A DNA stretch of 26,009 bases, from the NCBI GenBank assembly GCA_000697455.1, contig JNET01034653.1:1-26009 (forward strand), in the 5' to 3' direction. The DNA is from Basidiobolus heterosporus B8920. Lineage: Eukaryota; Basidiobolomycota; Basidiobolomycetes; Basidiobolales; Basidiobolaceae. Below, piece after piece: positions 12,150 to 20,028 of this stretch. Position numbers and translations under genes: made by a program. The notes below the pieces were generated by a model. It had not been told where the DNA came from and did not search any database. It saw only the letters and a program-made list of their open reading frames with translations. Each line of letters starts with the position of its first letter. Position 1 is the first letter of the stretch.

Positions 12150-12446
12150 CTAATTAGTTTCAGGATGTGCATAATCTGGGGGAGGCAAATCTTCCTCGGG
12201 TTGAGACTCAGGGGAATGAGAGGGGCCGGCCTCTTCGTCATACCTAGGTAAAGGTGATTCAATCTGACCCCTATTGGCAGCAATCTCTTCAAGATACTCC
12301 TGATGTTTTTTGCGCGCTGCCTCGGTCATTCCACTTGCATTAGGGATGTCATAGGAGGGTGGAGGTAATTCTTCTTTAGCACGAGCAGCCTTTATCTCCT
12401 CCAAGTATTCTTCGTGTTTTTTCTCTGCAGCTTTGTTATCAGACAT
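12150..12446 (-). CDS. Small duplicated PPxY protein, 98 residues
   Basis: Unrecognised small acidic, soluble, intronless protein. It is built from an internal duplication with a 37-residue period: KKHEEYLEEIKAAR...LPPPSYD (residues 9-33) and KKHQEYLEEIAANR...PLPRYD (residues 46-70). It ends with EEDLPPPDYAHP. PPSY (29-32) and PPDY (89-92) are canonical PPxY WW-domain ligands; LPRY (66-69) is an LPxY variant. Each repeat is a short charged helix followed by a proline-tyrosine motif. By analogy with yeast Rsp5 adaptors it could recruit a Nedd4-family ubiquitin ligase, but that is inference. It shares a 716-base divergent upstream region with the permease at 13163, a class of protein commonly down-regulated by such ligases. 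No membrane segment is seen. Stop codon TAG at 12152-12150. Confidence 0.7.
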   Translation of the reverse strand: MSDNKAAEKKHEEYLEEIKAARAKEELPPPSYDIPNASGMTEAARKKHQEYLEEIAANRGQIESPLPRYDEEAGPSHSPESQPEEDLPPPDYAHPETN

Positions 12447-12629
12447 ACTTCAGCAATCAAGATAGGAAAGATACAAGAAATTGCGTAGACAGTATTATTG
12501 GCGTACTATCGTAATTATCAGTGGAATCAACAAGATTGTTTCGTCCTGGCTCTGACGACTATCCATCCACATGATGCGATATGAGCCCCTGATATTTTGA
12601 CCTACTGTCTAGAATCCTGACGAGTATAC

Positions 12630-12752
12630 TGGCGAGTATCATATCAATTTCTACATTCCCATCATTTCGGCAATTATCTAGGACAATTTTCTGATATTGA
12701 ATCACCGAAAAGATAGGAATGTAGAGGTACAAACATGTAAATTTATGATACT
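12630..12752. repeat. Imperfect inverted repeat (potential long hairpin)
   Basis: The left arm, starting GCGAGTATCAT at 12632 and passing through CTACATTCC (12651-12659) to CATTTCGG, is matched in reverse complement by the right arm CCGAAAAGATAGGAATGTAG... ending ATGATACTCGC near 12755. The arms are interrupted by small insertions, and the loop is roughly 35 nt of AT-rich sequence. The left arm also pairs well with the end of the third 30-bp unit (ATTGATGATACTCGCCA, about 12801-12817). The structure resembles a decayed miniature inverted-repeat element, but I found no clean target-site duplication. Confidence 0.7.
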
Positions 12753-12816
12753 CGCAGTACAAACATGTATATTGATGATACTCGCAGTACAAACATGTAT
12801 ATTGATGATACTCGCC
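12727..12816. repeat. Three tandem copies of a 30-bp unit
   Basis: Units occupy 12727-12756, 12757-12786 and 12787-12816, each starting GTACAAACATGTA and ending GATACTCGC. Copies 2 and 3 are identical but for the last base; copy 1 differs at a few positions (AAATTTAT versus TATTGAT). GTACAAACATGTAC is itself near-palindromic. The array is the right arm of the neighbouring inverted repeat, multiplied. It lies about 350 bases upstream of the permease start. Confidence 0.93.
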
Positions 12817-13090
12817 AGCATTCCACAATAATCCTGAGTTAGTCATCCAAATTGGTAACATCCACAAAAATCAGTCAAGTTGATTCGACAAACGCCGAGT
12901 GGCGAAATGGATTGAATGTCAAGGAACGGAAATCCAACGAAAGGGAAGGAGCAAATGGATATTTTGGGTCAGTGTTGACCCATTTCCAGTATCTATTTAG
13001 TACAGAAGTAACCTTGGAAAGATCAATGATTTGGAGGAAGAAGTCACATTATGGTTTTGGTATCTCGAAAACTTTATTTCCTTTAGAGCT

Positions 13091-13098
13091 TATAAAGG
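13091..13098 (+). promoter_or_regulatory. TATA box of the permease gene
   Basis: TATAAAGG lies 72 bases upstream of the ATG at 13163. It falls inside the upstream extension of the reading frame, which has no other ATG, so it supports 13163 as the start. Confidence 0.6.
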
Positions 13099-13162
13099 GG
13101 CAGCCGAATTCTCTTGCCCCATTCTCACTCTTATCTATCCTCACTGTAGCAAGTACGAGAGT

Positions 13163-14665
13163 ATGCATGACATATCGTCCGATGAAAAACGCGAATCGGA
13201 TGAGAAAATTGAGCACACAGACCTTGAAGGAGGTGATCTCAAGAGACACCTGAAGTCTCGCCATCTATCCATGATTGCCATCGGAGGTACTATCGGTACC
13301 GGGCTATTCTTAGGAAGTGGCGGATCTATTGCACAAGCTGGCCCCGGTGGTGCTCTAGTGGCATACGGATTGATAGGAATCATGGTGTTCTTCTTGATGA
13401 CAGGTTTAGGTGAAATGGCCGCATATATGCCAGTATCCGGCTCTTTTAATACCTACGCCTCACGCTTCGTTGACCCGGCACTCGGCTTCGCCCTAGGATG
13501 GAACTACTGGTTTACCTGGGCCATCACAGTAGCCGTAGAGCTTGCCGCAGCCTCGGTCATCATGAAGTTCTGGCTTCCTGACTTCCCATCATGGGTGTGG
13601 TCCTTGCTTTTGCTAATTATCATGATTGGATTCAATGCATTATCCGTGAAAGGATACGGTGAATCCGAGTATTGGTTTGCGCTTGTTAAGGTTCTTACTG
13701 TCGTTATCTTTATCGTTGTCGGCGTTGTCTTCATTTGCACCAGAAAGGGTCAAGATGCCCAACTTTATGGCCCGTCCAATTTCACCTATAACGAAGCTCC
13801 ATTCGTCGATGGCTTTTTGGGCATCGTTAAAGTGTTCTTAATTGCCGGCTTTTCTTTCCAAGGCACCGAGATTGTGGGCGTTACCGCTGGTGAATCTGAA
13901 AACCCCGAGAAAGACATCCCCAAAGCAGTGAAACAGGTTTTCTGGCGTATTCTAATATTTTACATCTGTGCTATCACGGTGATCGGTTTGATCATCCGCT
14001 ACGACGACACAAGATTGCTTAATGATAGCGTGGACAGTATTGCCACCAGTCCGTTTACCTTAGTCTTCCAATTGATTGGTTTCGAGCCAGCTCCTCACAT
14101 GATGAACGCCATCGTATTGTTGACCTTACTTTCTGCTGGAAACTCGGGGGTTTATGCTGCAACAAGAACCCTGTGGGTTCTAGCCAACGAGGACAAAGGC
14201 CCGAGATTCCTTAAGAAAGTCAGCTCCAATGGTATTCCACTTTGGGCACTTGGTTTTACCGCTCTTATATCCTGTTTATCGTTCACAACTTCAATCTTTA
14301 GTGAAACCGCAGTTTACCAGTGGTTACTCAATGCCTCTGGGATTACTGGATTTATAGCATGGTTCGGTATCGCTATATCCCACTATAGGTTTCGTAGAGC
14401 ATTTCTGGCCCAAGGAAACCAAAAAAGTCAGTTACCCTACACTGCCATGCTCTATCCATTTGGCCCACTTTTTGCACTAGTGTTGATCGTGATTGTTATC
14501 GTTGGCCAAGGCTTCTCTGGCTTCATTGCTAGTCCAGTTGACTGGATGGGTTTACTTGCTTCGTATTTCGGTTTGGTCATCTTCCTTGTACTTTATATAT
14601 CATACAAGTTAATCAAAAAAACCAAGATCGTTCCTTTGATGGAATGCGATCTTAGTCGAAAGTAG
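13163..14665 (+). CDS. LysP-like amino-acid permease (APC superfamily)
   Basis: A 500-residue, intronless amino acid-proton symporter, likely in the plasma membrane. It has a charged ~35-residue cytosolic N-terminus with several Lys residues, then about twelve hydrophobic segments. TM1 carries MIAIGGTIGTGLFLGSGG (residues 37-54) with the unwound GTIGTG that binds substrate backbone. Other family blocks are FVDPALGFALGWNYW (102-116), the FSFQGTEIVGVTAGE signature (230-244) followed by ENPEKDIPKAVKQVFWRI, LSAGNSGVYAATR (323-335), and ASGITGFIAW-FGIAISHYRFRR (391-412). The second half especially resembles bacterial lysine permease LysP (about 490 residues) more than fungal Can1/Lyp1, so lysine or another basic residue is the likely substrate. 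Bacterial origin is inferred from this and from lack of introns. The start is the first ATG in the frame, downstream of a TATA box. Confidence 0.93.
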   Translation: MHDISSDEKRESDEKIEHTDLEGGDLKRHLKSRHLSMIAIGGTIGTGLFLGSGGSIAQAGPGGALVAYGLIGIMVFFLMTGLGEMAAYMPVSGSFNTYASRFVDPALGFALGWNYWFTWAITVAVELAAASVIMKFWLPDFPSWVWSLLLLIIMIGFNALSVKGYGESEYWFALVKVLTVVIFIVVGVVFICTRKGQDAQLYGPSNFTYNEAPFVDGFLGIVKVFLIAGFSFQGTEIVGVTAGESENPEKDIPKAVKQVFWRILIFYICAITVIGLIIRYDDTRLLNDSVDSIATSPFTLVFQLIGFEPAPHMMNAIVLLTLLSAGNSGVYAATRTLWVLANEDKGPRFLKKVSSNGIPLWALGFTALISCLSFTTSIFSETAVYQWLLNASGITGFIAWFGIAISHYRFRRAFLAQGNQKSQLPYTAMLYPFGPLFALVLIVIVIVGQGFSGFIASPVDWMGLLASYFGLVIFLVLYISYKLIKKTKIVPLMECDLSRK

Positions 14666-15035
14666 TAGTGAAACGAAATTAATGAATAAACGAACTTGAT
14701 TCAATTCACTCAGATCTAAGTTAAAATTCATAGGTCAGGTTTAGTTTAAATCCCATCAGATAATCATTGAATTCATCATGACCTAGCTTAACCTCAATAA
14801 CAATCAACGAAAAGTCATATCAAAAACGATGAATTTGGAGAAGATAGTCGAGTGAAATAATTAATAATTTATGAAGATATAAGCAACAGGATTCATTTTA
14901 TACATGGCATTTCGCGAGAAGGATTAGATATACACGAGATTGTGTGACAGGATATATACATGGTCGAGCTATGTTGTTACAAAGATACTACAGAATAGTG
15001 TATAGGTCTGCGTATGGATCTTAATGTAGAGGAAT
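14666..15035. other. Convergent 3' intergenic region
   Basis: The 370 bases between the permease and the Ecl1-like gene hold no gene. An AATAAA-type signal (GAATAAACGAAC, about 14682) follows the permease stop closely. Confidence 0.5.
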
Positions 15036-15359
15036 CTAGCGTACCAAGGTAAAGCGTTGTCCTTTTGTTTTCAGGGAAATGTATCTGATTGGAAGCTTCA
15101 ATCCACCATGCACGGATGAATACATGGACATCGGCGGTTGTTGTGAAAAGGAAGTTCTGATGGGTGATGATAATGGAGAGGACATTGGAGAGGACATAGA
15201 AGAGCTACAGTCGGATGTAGAATTGAAAGATAGAAAAGAGCAGGTGTCACTGCTCTGAGGATCACCAGAGTCCTTCAGGCGGCACGCTTCACTACAGTAC
15301 AACTCATTTTCGTAAAAATCGATATAACGGTCGCAAACGGTGCACCACTTGGTATCCAT
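15036..15359 (-). CDS. Ecl1-like zinc-binding protein
   Basis: A 107-residue intronless protein. Its N-terminus, MDTKWCTVCDRYIDFYENEL then YCSEACRLKDSG, has the C-x2-C ... YCS-x2-C arrangement of the Ecl1/2/3 zinc-binding family (Pfam Ecl1), with Cys residues at 6, 9, 22 and 26. In fission yeast these small proteins are linked to chronological lifespan and stress or nutrient response; any role here is by homology only. The rest is Ser/Pro-rich and disordered, with repeated SSPMSSPLSSP. The start is the only ATG in the frame before the zinc motif, and a minus-strand TATAAATA at 15463-15456 lies about 100 nt upstream of it. A GATA-type finger was considered, but the spacing and YCSEAC fit Ecl1 better. 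Confidence 0.78.
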   Translation of the reverse strand: MDTKWCTVCDRYIDFYENELYCSEACRLKDSGDPQSSDTCSFLSFNSTSDCSSSMSSPMSSPLSSPIRTSFSQQPPMSMYSSVHGGLKLPIRYISLKTKGQRFTLVR

Positions 15360-15455
15360 AATGTTGGTTGGTTGCTTTCTTGCTTTGAAAGTGGATGAAT
15401 TGAGTGATTTGAATGTCAAGTAAATCTGATGTGTGGGATAATTCGGTCTCTCGAA

Positions 15456-15463
15456 TATTTATA
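15456..15463 (-). promoter_or_regulatory. TATA box of the Ecl1-like gene
   Basis: TATAAATA on the minus strand, about 100 nt upstream of the ATG at 15359. Confidence 0.5.
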
Positions 15464-16034
15464 ATCAACGAGAAGAGGTGAATATGGGATCTGAATGCGG
15501 GATCGACATACGAAAGTAATATAGCATCATAAACACTATAATAAACACCACACGCACTATAATGGTGATGGGTTGCTTCTTTTTTCCCAAAATCAACTTC
15601 CCTACTTCTTACCTCTAGACTAATCCAGCTCGATTTCCAAATAAGGCTATACGGAATAGGCCTTTCTGGATGGATCAACCCAGTCGATGGGTTTTTGGTA
15701 TTAAAGCCCGTAGCGGTGGGGCAGTCATCGAACATATTTCTGATGACAGGACTAAGCCAAAATTGGCCACCTCGAAGGTCCAGGAATGAGCTAGACTGTA
15801 TCTATGATGACTCAGGCTTACACTAAGCAAATTGCGGCTGGATGGCTTCATAGTCTTTTCTTGACTAATAGACATCATGAATTAGGCTGAATTAGGTTGG
15901 ATCAGGCTAGTATTTTTTTCTCAAATTAAGTTCAAATTGCAATGTTTAAGCAGTCAATCTAGAGCTCGTATTGGAAGTGTTTAAATTATATCTTCATGAC
16001 TAGATGTTGGGTTATTGTTCAGCTTAGAGTGGCA

Positions 16035-16067
16035 AGGGTAAGGGTTAAGGTTAGGGAGAGAGTTAGG
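16035..16067 (+). repeat. Degenerate telomere-like (TTAGGG) tract
   Basis: The plus strand reads AGGGTAAGGGTTAAGGTTAG then GGAGAGAGTTAGG, i.e. about five degenerate copies of the TTAGGG telomere unit. It is intergenic, with G-rich strand on plus. Confidence 0.7.
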
Positions 16068-16362
16068 TATCAAAACAGTCATGTGCAACCGCTTTCTACA
16101 TGTCTGAAATTTAAGTTGGCCCTTTTGATTTCCTGGATTCGCTCTTTCGTACGACGGCATTGGAATTGGTTCGGTGATACATCGAAAGTACAGGTTCATG
16201 GTTCATTCTTTCCCTCATCACCTCCAATCTTTATTCTTCTCTTCGTAGGCTTCCACCTCATTCCAATCATGTTGAGGTGGCTGTCAACGCCGTCAATCTT
16301 TCCATATTTGTACATGACTTCTCATAGGCCAGCCCAACTTACTATTCTAGAGGGTAGAGCTG

Positions 16363-16397
16363 GGGGATGGCTCAGGGGATGGCTCAGGGGATGGCTA
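16363..16397 (+). repeat. 12-bp G-rich minisatellite
   Basis: Three tandem units of GGGGATGGCTCA (the last ending CTAG) form a strongly G-rich strand with four runs of four or more G within 30 bases counting the flank, potentially able to form a G-quadruplex. Confidence 0.85.
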
Positions 16398-16737
16398 GGT
16401 ACATGAAAGTGGACTTAGGATGGATCGGAATAGGATATGAAAGTGGACTTCAGAGACAAAACAGCAGTTTATATAGAATCCAGCACGCTACCAGAGCACA
16501 AGAAGCATACAACAAATCAAAGATTATTTAGTATATAGCTATCTAATCCATCGGACGCAAGTAAAGCGAGGGTTGTGGTTGGAGTTAGTATAAGATAAGT
16601 AGCCCAGGAGATGAAAAACCATATTCATTCAAATAAACAGTGTGCAGTCTGGGTTTGTGAACTCAATAAATTCCCTGAGTGATCGATAAATTATATGTAT
16701 AACACCTGTAAAGAGGTTGAAGATGCCAAAATTTCAT

Positions 16738-18032
16738 TTAGATCATGAATGTCTGATCTGACTGGCTAACCATAAACTCTAAATTGATGTCAGAGTGATG
16801 ATTGTTCTGGTGCGAGTGGTCGTGGGGGTGGCCGTTGTGTGGATGAAGAGCTGAAGTGTCGTGTACCATGTCGAGATTGTATGTAGGCGGAGGTGCGTGT
16901 TTGCTCTCCTGATTCAAATTCATTAGCGAGTTTCCCGTCTCGTCATGCAGTTTAGGATGTTTCCTTGGTCGACCGACTGGACGAACTGTTTACGCAAGTC
17001 CCCGTAAAATGAAAAGGCCTAGGTTAGATAAGGTGAAGAGGAAGATACGAGGCTAACTTCTCATTTACCGCAACTGCTTGATTTTCTACGAAATTCAACC
17101 AGGTATTCTTGATACTCCTAGTGTTCAAAAAACATCAGTAAAATTTAACCAGGCACTCGTTCCACTAAGTTAGCCATTACTTTGTATTCGTTGGTTTCTT
17201 TGTAGACGCGTAAGGCTTCATAGTACTCCTCGCGAGCCTGTGCTGCACTTTGCTCCACCTGCTCCTTCTCTTCGCGGCTGATGGACTTCCAACGATCTCC
17301 AACAATCTTCGCTATTTCAGTGAACGACATATTCTGATCCTTTAGTTCAGCCCGAACTTTATTTGAAAACATAACATATGCTGAGGCTGGTTTCTCTGGC
17401 GCATTTTTGTCCGGCTTAGGATGACGTCTATATTTACGCTTTCCGTTGCTATCAGGAGTTGTATATTCTCCCATATCACCAGACATCAAATGCTGACCAT
17501 GCAGAGAAATGTGCGAGTTGTGGTTGGATGGCAGGGCTCCTGGAGTTAATAAACGCGGTTGTATAGGCGTCGAATCTATTCCATTTCAAGAATGGAACAA
17601 CTACTCGATCAGTAAGAGCCTTTTTGCGGAGAAGTTACATGCGCCACCGTACTGACCTGTATCTGAGATATTCAGAAAATTCTCGTCTGTAGGCACCATA
17701 GATAAACTCATGGGAGGTGGCTGAGTAAAACCCTTTAGGCTAGCAATCTCTTGTTGCAATAACTAAATAAACCTGTCAGAAGCAGTTGTACAGCGATCAA
17801 GTCAAGAAGAAACTCACTCTCCGATGTCCCCTTTTAACGTCCATAGCAGCCAAATCGCTCTCGGTTATCTCTAAAAGCTATTTATCAAGCACATAGATAA
17901 ATACAACTCCGTACCGTGAAAACAATAAAGAGAGTAGAGAAATACCGATTTCAGTTGATCGAACCCTTCAGATACAAAAGTGCTGTAGTACTGTTCTAGC
18001 CTACATTTGGTCAAGAACTCTCTAACCTCCAT
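16738..18032 (-). CDS. SAM + HMG-box + AT-hook DNA-binding protein
   Basis: A nuclear architectural or transcription factor. Exons 18032-17946, 17877-17818, 17762-17657, 17575-17181, 17117-17069 and 16985-16738 join in frame to 314 residues. Residues about 3-62 form a SAM-like domain: VREFLTKCRLEQYYSTFVSE, then LLEITESDLAAMDVKRGHRR and LLQQEIASL. A linker leads to an HMG box at about 138-216: RHPKPDKNAPEKPASAYVMF, then FTEIAKIVGDRWKSIS and EEYYEALRVYKETNEYK, continued by EYQEYLVEF across an intron. RPVGRPRKHP (about 234-243) is an AT-hook. The tail carries PPPTYN (PPxY at 265-268) and a His-rich patch, HPHNGHPHDHSHQNNHH. Reading straight through the GTAATG donor after EYK would give an HMG protein that stops early; splicing gives the expected continuation. 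Specific targets cannot be inferred. Confidence 0.88.
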
Positions 18033-18970
18033 GATACCAAATGAAGATCGAAAAGGAAAATTGATAGGTCGGAGTGGAATGGGAAGGACTGTTTGAATGA
18101 TAAGATAAGTTCAAACGCGACAGTCAAAAACCAAGTGTTTGGTACGTGCACGAGATAATAACCTTGCCTGAAGACGCGGTATAAAGATCAATATTACGAG
18201 GAAAATAAATCACGCTCAATTAAGAGAGAATGGTGGGGATAAGAGTGGGGAATCAGCGGAAAAGAGGATTATAATGGATAAAGATATTCGGTAGATGAAA
18301 GTCCAAGAAATCGTGGGAAAGGGAAGCTGGATAAAAACCTAAACGGGAAATGGAAGAGCCGTTTATCAATGATAATGTTGGCTGGGCTAGGGTTAGTCAA
18401 TTGTACGTCACTGTTTCACTTAATCACTCAATTAGTTGATTCGTAGGTTGGTTTTCATTGTGTGCTTTGATATTTAGTTTATCCACTCACATATGAAGAA
18501 GGGGAGGGAAACAGGGGCCACAAAGTTTTGTCAAGTTGATGCCAGTTGTTCCTTATAATCTGATTCCCGCCGTCATAGCTGTGTTGACTGCATTTTCAGT
18601 GTTCTCGATACTTTCGATCCATATCATTCTCAGTATTATTTATCAGTTTTCAGTGTCTTCGATACTTTCGATCCATATCATTCTCAGTATTATTTATCAG
18701 TTTTCAGCGTCTTCGATACTTTCGATCCATATCATTCTCAGTATTTTCAATCTATCTTGCTCTCAGTATAATTTAAGTGTTTTCAGTATTTTTTATCTGT
18801 TTTCAATGTATTCTATTTTCATCTATTCAGTTACAGAATCACTCAAAATCTCCAGCGATTTTCCAATCAGGAAGAGTTACGGTAATTTAGATAATTTCTA
18901 CTATCTAGTATATATTCAACCACTAGGGATTTCTTGACTAACATTGACCAGACCATCTGTTCTCATTAAT
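18033..18970. promoter_or_regulatory. Divergent intergenic region with minisatellite
   Basis: This 938-base region lies between the divergent HMG-box and DUF4286-like genes. It contains the 54-bp repeat at 18593-18745 and a short GGGCTAGGGTTAG near 18384. An open frame runs across the repeat but is treated as non-coding. Confidence 0.5.
18593..18745 (+). repeat. 54-bp minisatellite, nearly three copies
   Basis: Copies start at 18593, 18647 and 18701 with TTTTCAG, run through CGATACTTTCGATCCATATC and end CAGTATTATTTATCAG; the third is cut at about 18745. Copies are near-identical (one to four differences). Each contains a small palindrome-like CGATACTTTCGAT. Because 54 is divisible by three, a frame stays open and would encode a hydrophobic 18-residue repeat (SILSIHIILSI core). 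Confidence 0.93.
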
Positions 18971-19511
18971 ATGTCTCCTCTTCCCACTGGTACTCTTATT
19001 TATGAAGTCAATATTTCTGTTCCAAAGGATAAAGGGGACGAATATCTAGAGTGGCTTCGTACTTTCGCGCAGAATACCTGCGACCAAGTCGACGGTAACC
19101 TTCCTCATGTGATTCTATATTGCTCTTGATTCCTGATCTAATATTTGTTCTTCAGGTTTCCTCTCCGTCAACGTGTTCAGTCAGCCTAAACCAGGTAATA
19201 GATCTTGACCGTAATCAGACCAGAAGTATAATCGCATGATATTGAGCCATTCTTTTTAATATTTAGCTGGCCTTTTTTGGTTATCTGAGGAAGGAAGTAG
19301 CAAAGTAAGCCTGAAAATTATTACTCGGCCTATATGCAAAAGTATTAAGGATCGATCATTTTAGCTCTATTTTACCGTGCATTATACAATTCAATCCCAA
19401 ACCCACCTCGAAGCCTATCTACAGAATCAGCAGCCGGAGATCGCCAAAGCGGAATTTGAACGTTTCCAATACCTCGTTACTAGTAGAAGAGTATTAAAAG
19501 TCTTAATGTAA
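18971..19511 (+). CDS. DUF4286-like small protein
   Basis: Exons 18971-19094, 19156-19194, 19267-19304 and 19365-19511 join in frame to 115 residues. It resembles the DUF4286 family, small alpha/beta proteins of unknown function common in bacteria and present in eukaryotes: LIYEVNISVPKDKGDEYLEW near the N-terminus, GFLSVNVFSQ, then YFTVHYTIQSQTHLEAYLQ and SRRVLKVLM at the C-terminus. The predicted fold is ferredoxin-like (beta-alpha-beta). Two middle exons are tiny (39 and 38 nt), so automated prediction may miss them; without splicing the first exon reads only about 53 residues. No signal peptide or membrane segment is seen. The start is the first ATG in the frame (AATATGTCT). Family call from recalled motifs. 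Confidence 0.8.
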
Positions 19512-20028
19512 AAAGTGAACCACTTTCTTTGGGTAAACAGGGTAGTTTTGTCTATCTTTAGAAAGAATCGTTGTACACTTGTGAACATTGCATCCAGAAG
19601 TCCAAAATCATTGTACATTTTACTTGGTTTTCTTGACATTTCGATTGATATATTCAGTAAAGAAAAATGGCTTGGAATCTAGACATTTTATTTAAACATT
19701 CACATTAGACTGTTCATATTTGATCAATATTTCGATTGGTTTGGAGTAGCCATAAACCTGGCCGTCTCACATAGATTCTGGTAAATTGATCCAAACGGTT
19801 GGTGAATATTTCCATTCACAATGATCTGGAAACCAGGCTTTCAAAAGAAAGATGTGCATCACTGCATTGGCTACATTGACATGGATTCTGTTAAAGAGTT
19901 ACCGGTCTAAAAATATATCTCACAGTGTCATAAATCTCCGATAAATTCACTATAAAGCAGGTCTGTGACTAACTATTCTTTTCTGCCATATACTCTTCGT
20001 AGCTCATCGCTAGTCAAGTGCGCACTCA
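19512..20028. promoter_or_regulatory. Intergenic, promoter of secreted-protein gene
   Basis: 517 bases with no gene. TATAAAG at 19951-19957 is 78 bases before the downstream ATG and is the probable core promoter. Otherwise AT-rich, with no repeats noted. Confidence 0.5.
19951..19957 (+). promoter_or_regulatory. TATA box of secreted-protein gene
   Basis: TATAAAG, 78 bases upstream of the ATG at 20029, a distance close to that at the permease gene. Confidence 0.5.

Larger units (their letters stand above)
12447..13162. promoter_or_regulatory. Divergent promoter region, PPxY protein / permease
   Basis: This 716-base region separates the small PPxY gene (minus) from the permease (plus). It contains the inverted-repeat element and triplicated 30-bp unit at about 12630-12816 and a TATA box for the permease at 13091. 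No coding sequence is convincing. Confidence 0.6.
15360..16737. other. Repeat-bearing intergenic region
   Basis: About 1.4 kb without a supported gene between two minus-strand genes. It holds short AGGCTGAATTAGG-type repeats near 15880-15912, the telomere-like tract at 16035-16067, the 12-bp G-rich minisatellite at 16363-16397, and a direct repeat ATGAAAGTGGACTT at 16403-16416 and 16437-16450. Confidence 0.55.

Noticed and set aside
12870-12945. tRNA-like segment GCCGAGTGGCGAAATGG resembling a Leu/Ser D-arm
   Set aside because: No matching T-arm (GGTTCGAATCC-type B box) or acceptor stem follows at the right distance.
15304-15735. 143-residue minus-strand open frame overlapping the Ecl1-like gene
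   Set aside because: No recognisable motif. It overlaps the zinc-motif frame, which has clear family residues and its own TATA box.
18536-18937. 133-residue open frame spanning the 54-bp minisatellite
   Set aside because: The frame exists because the repeat period is a multiple of three and the sequence is pyrimidine-rich. The protein is repetitive and hydrophobic, with no family signal.
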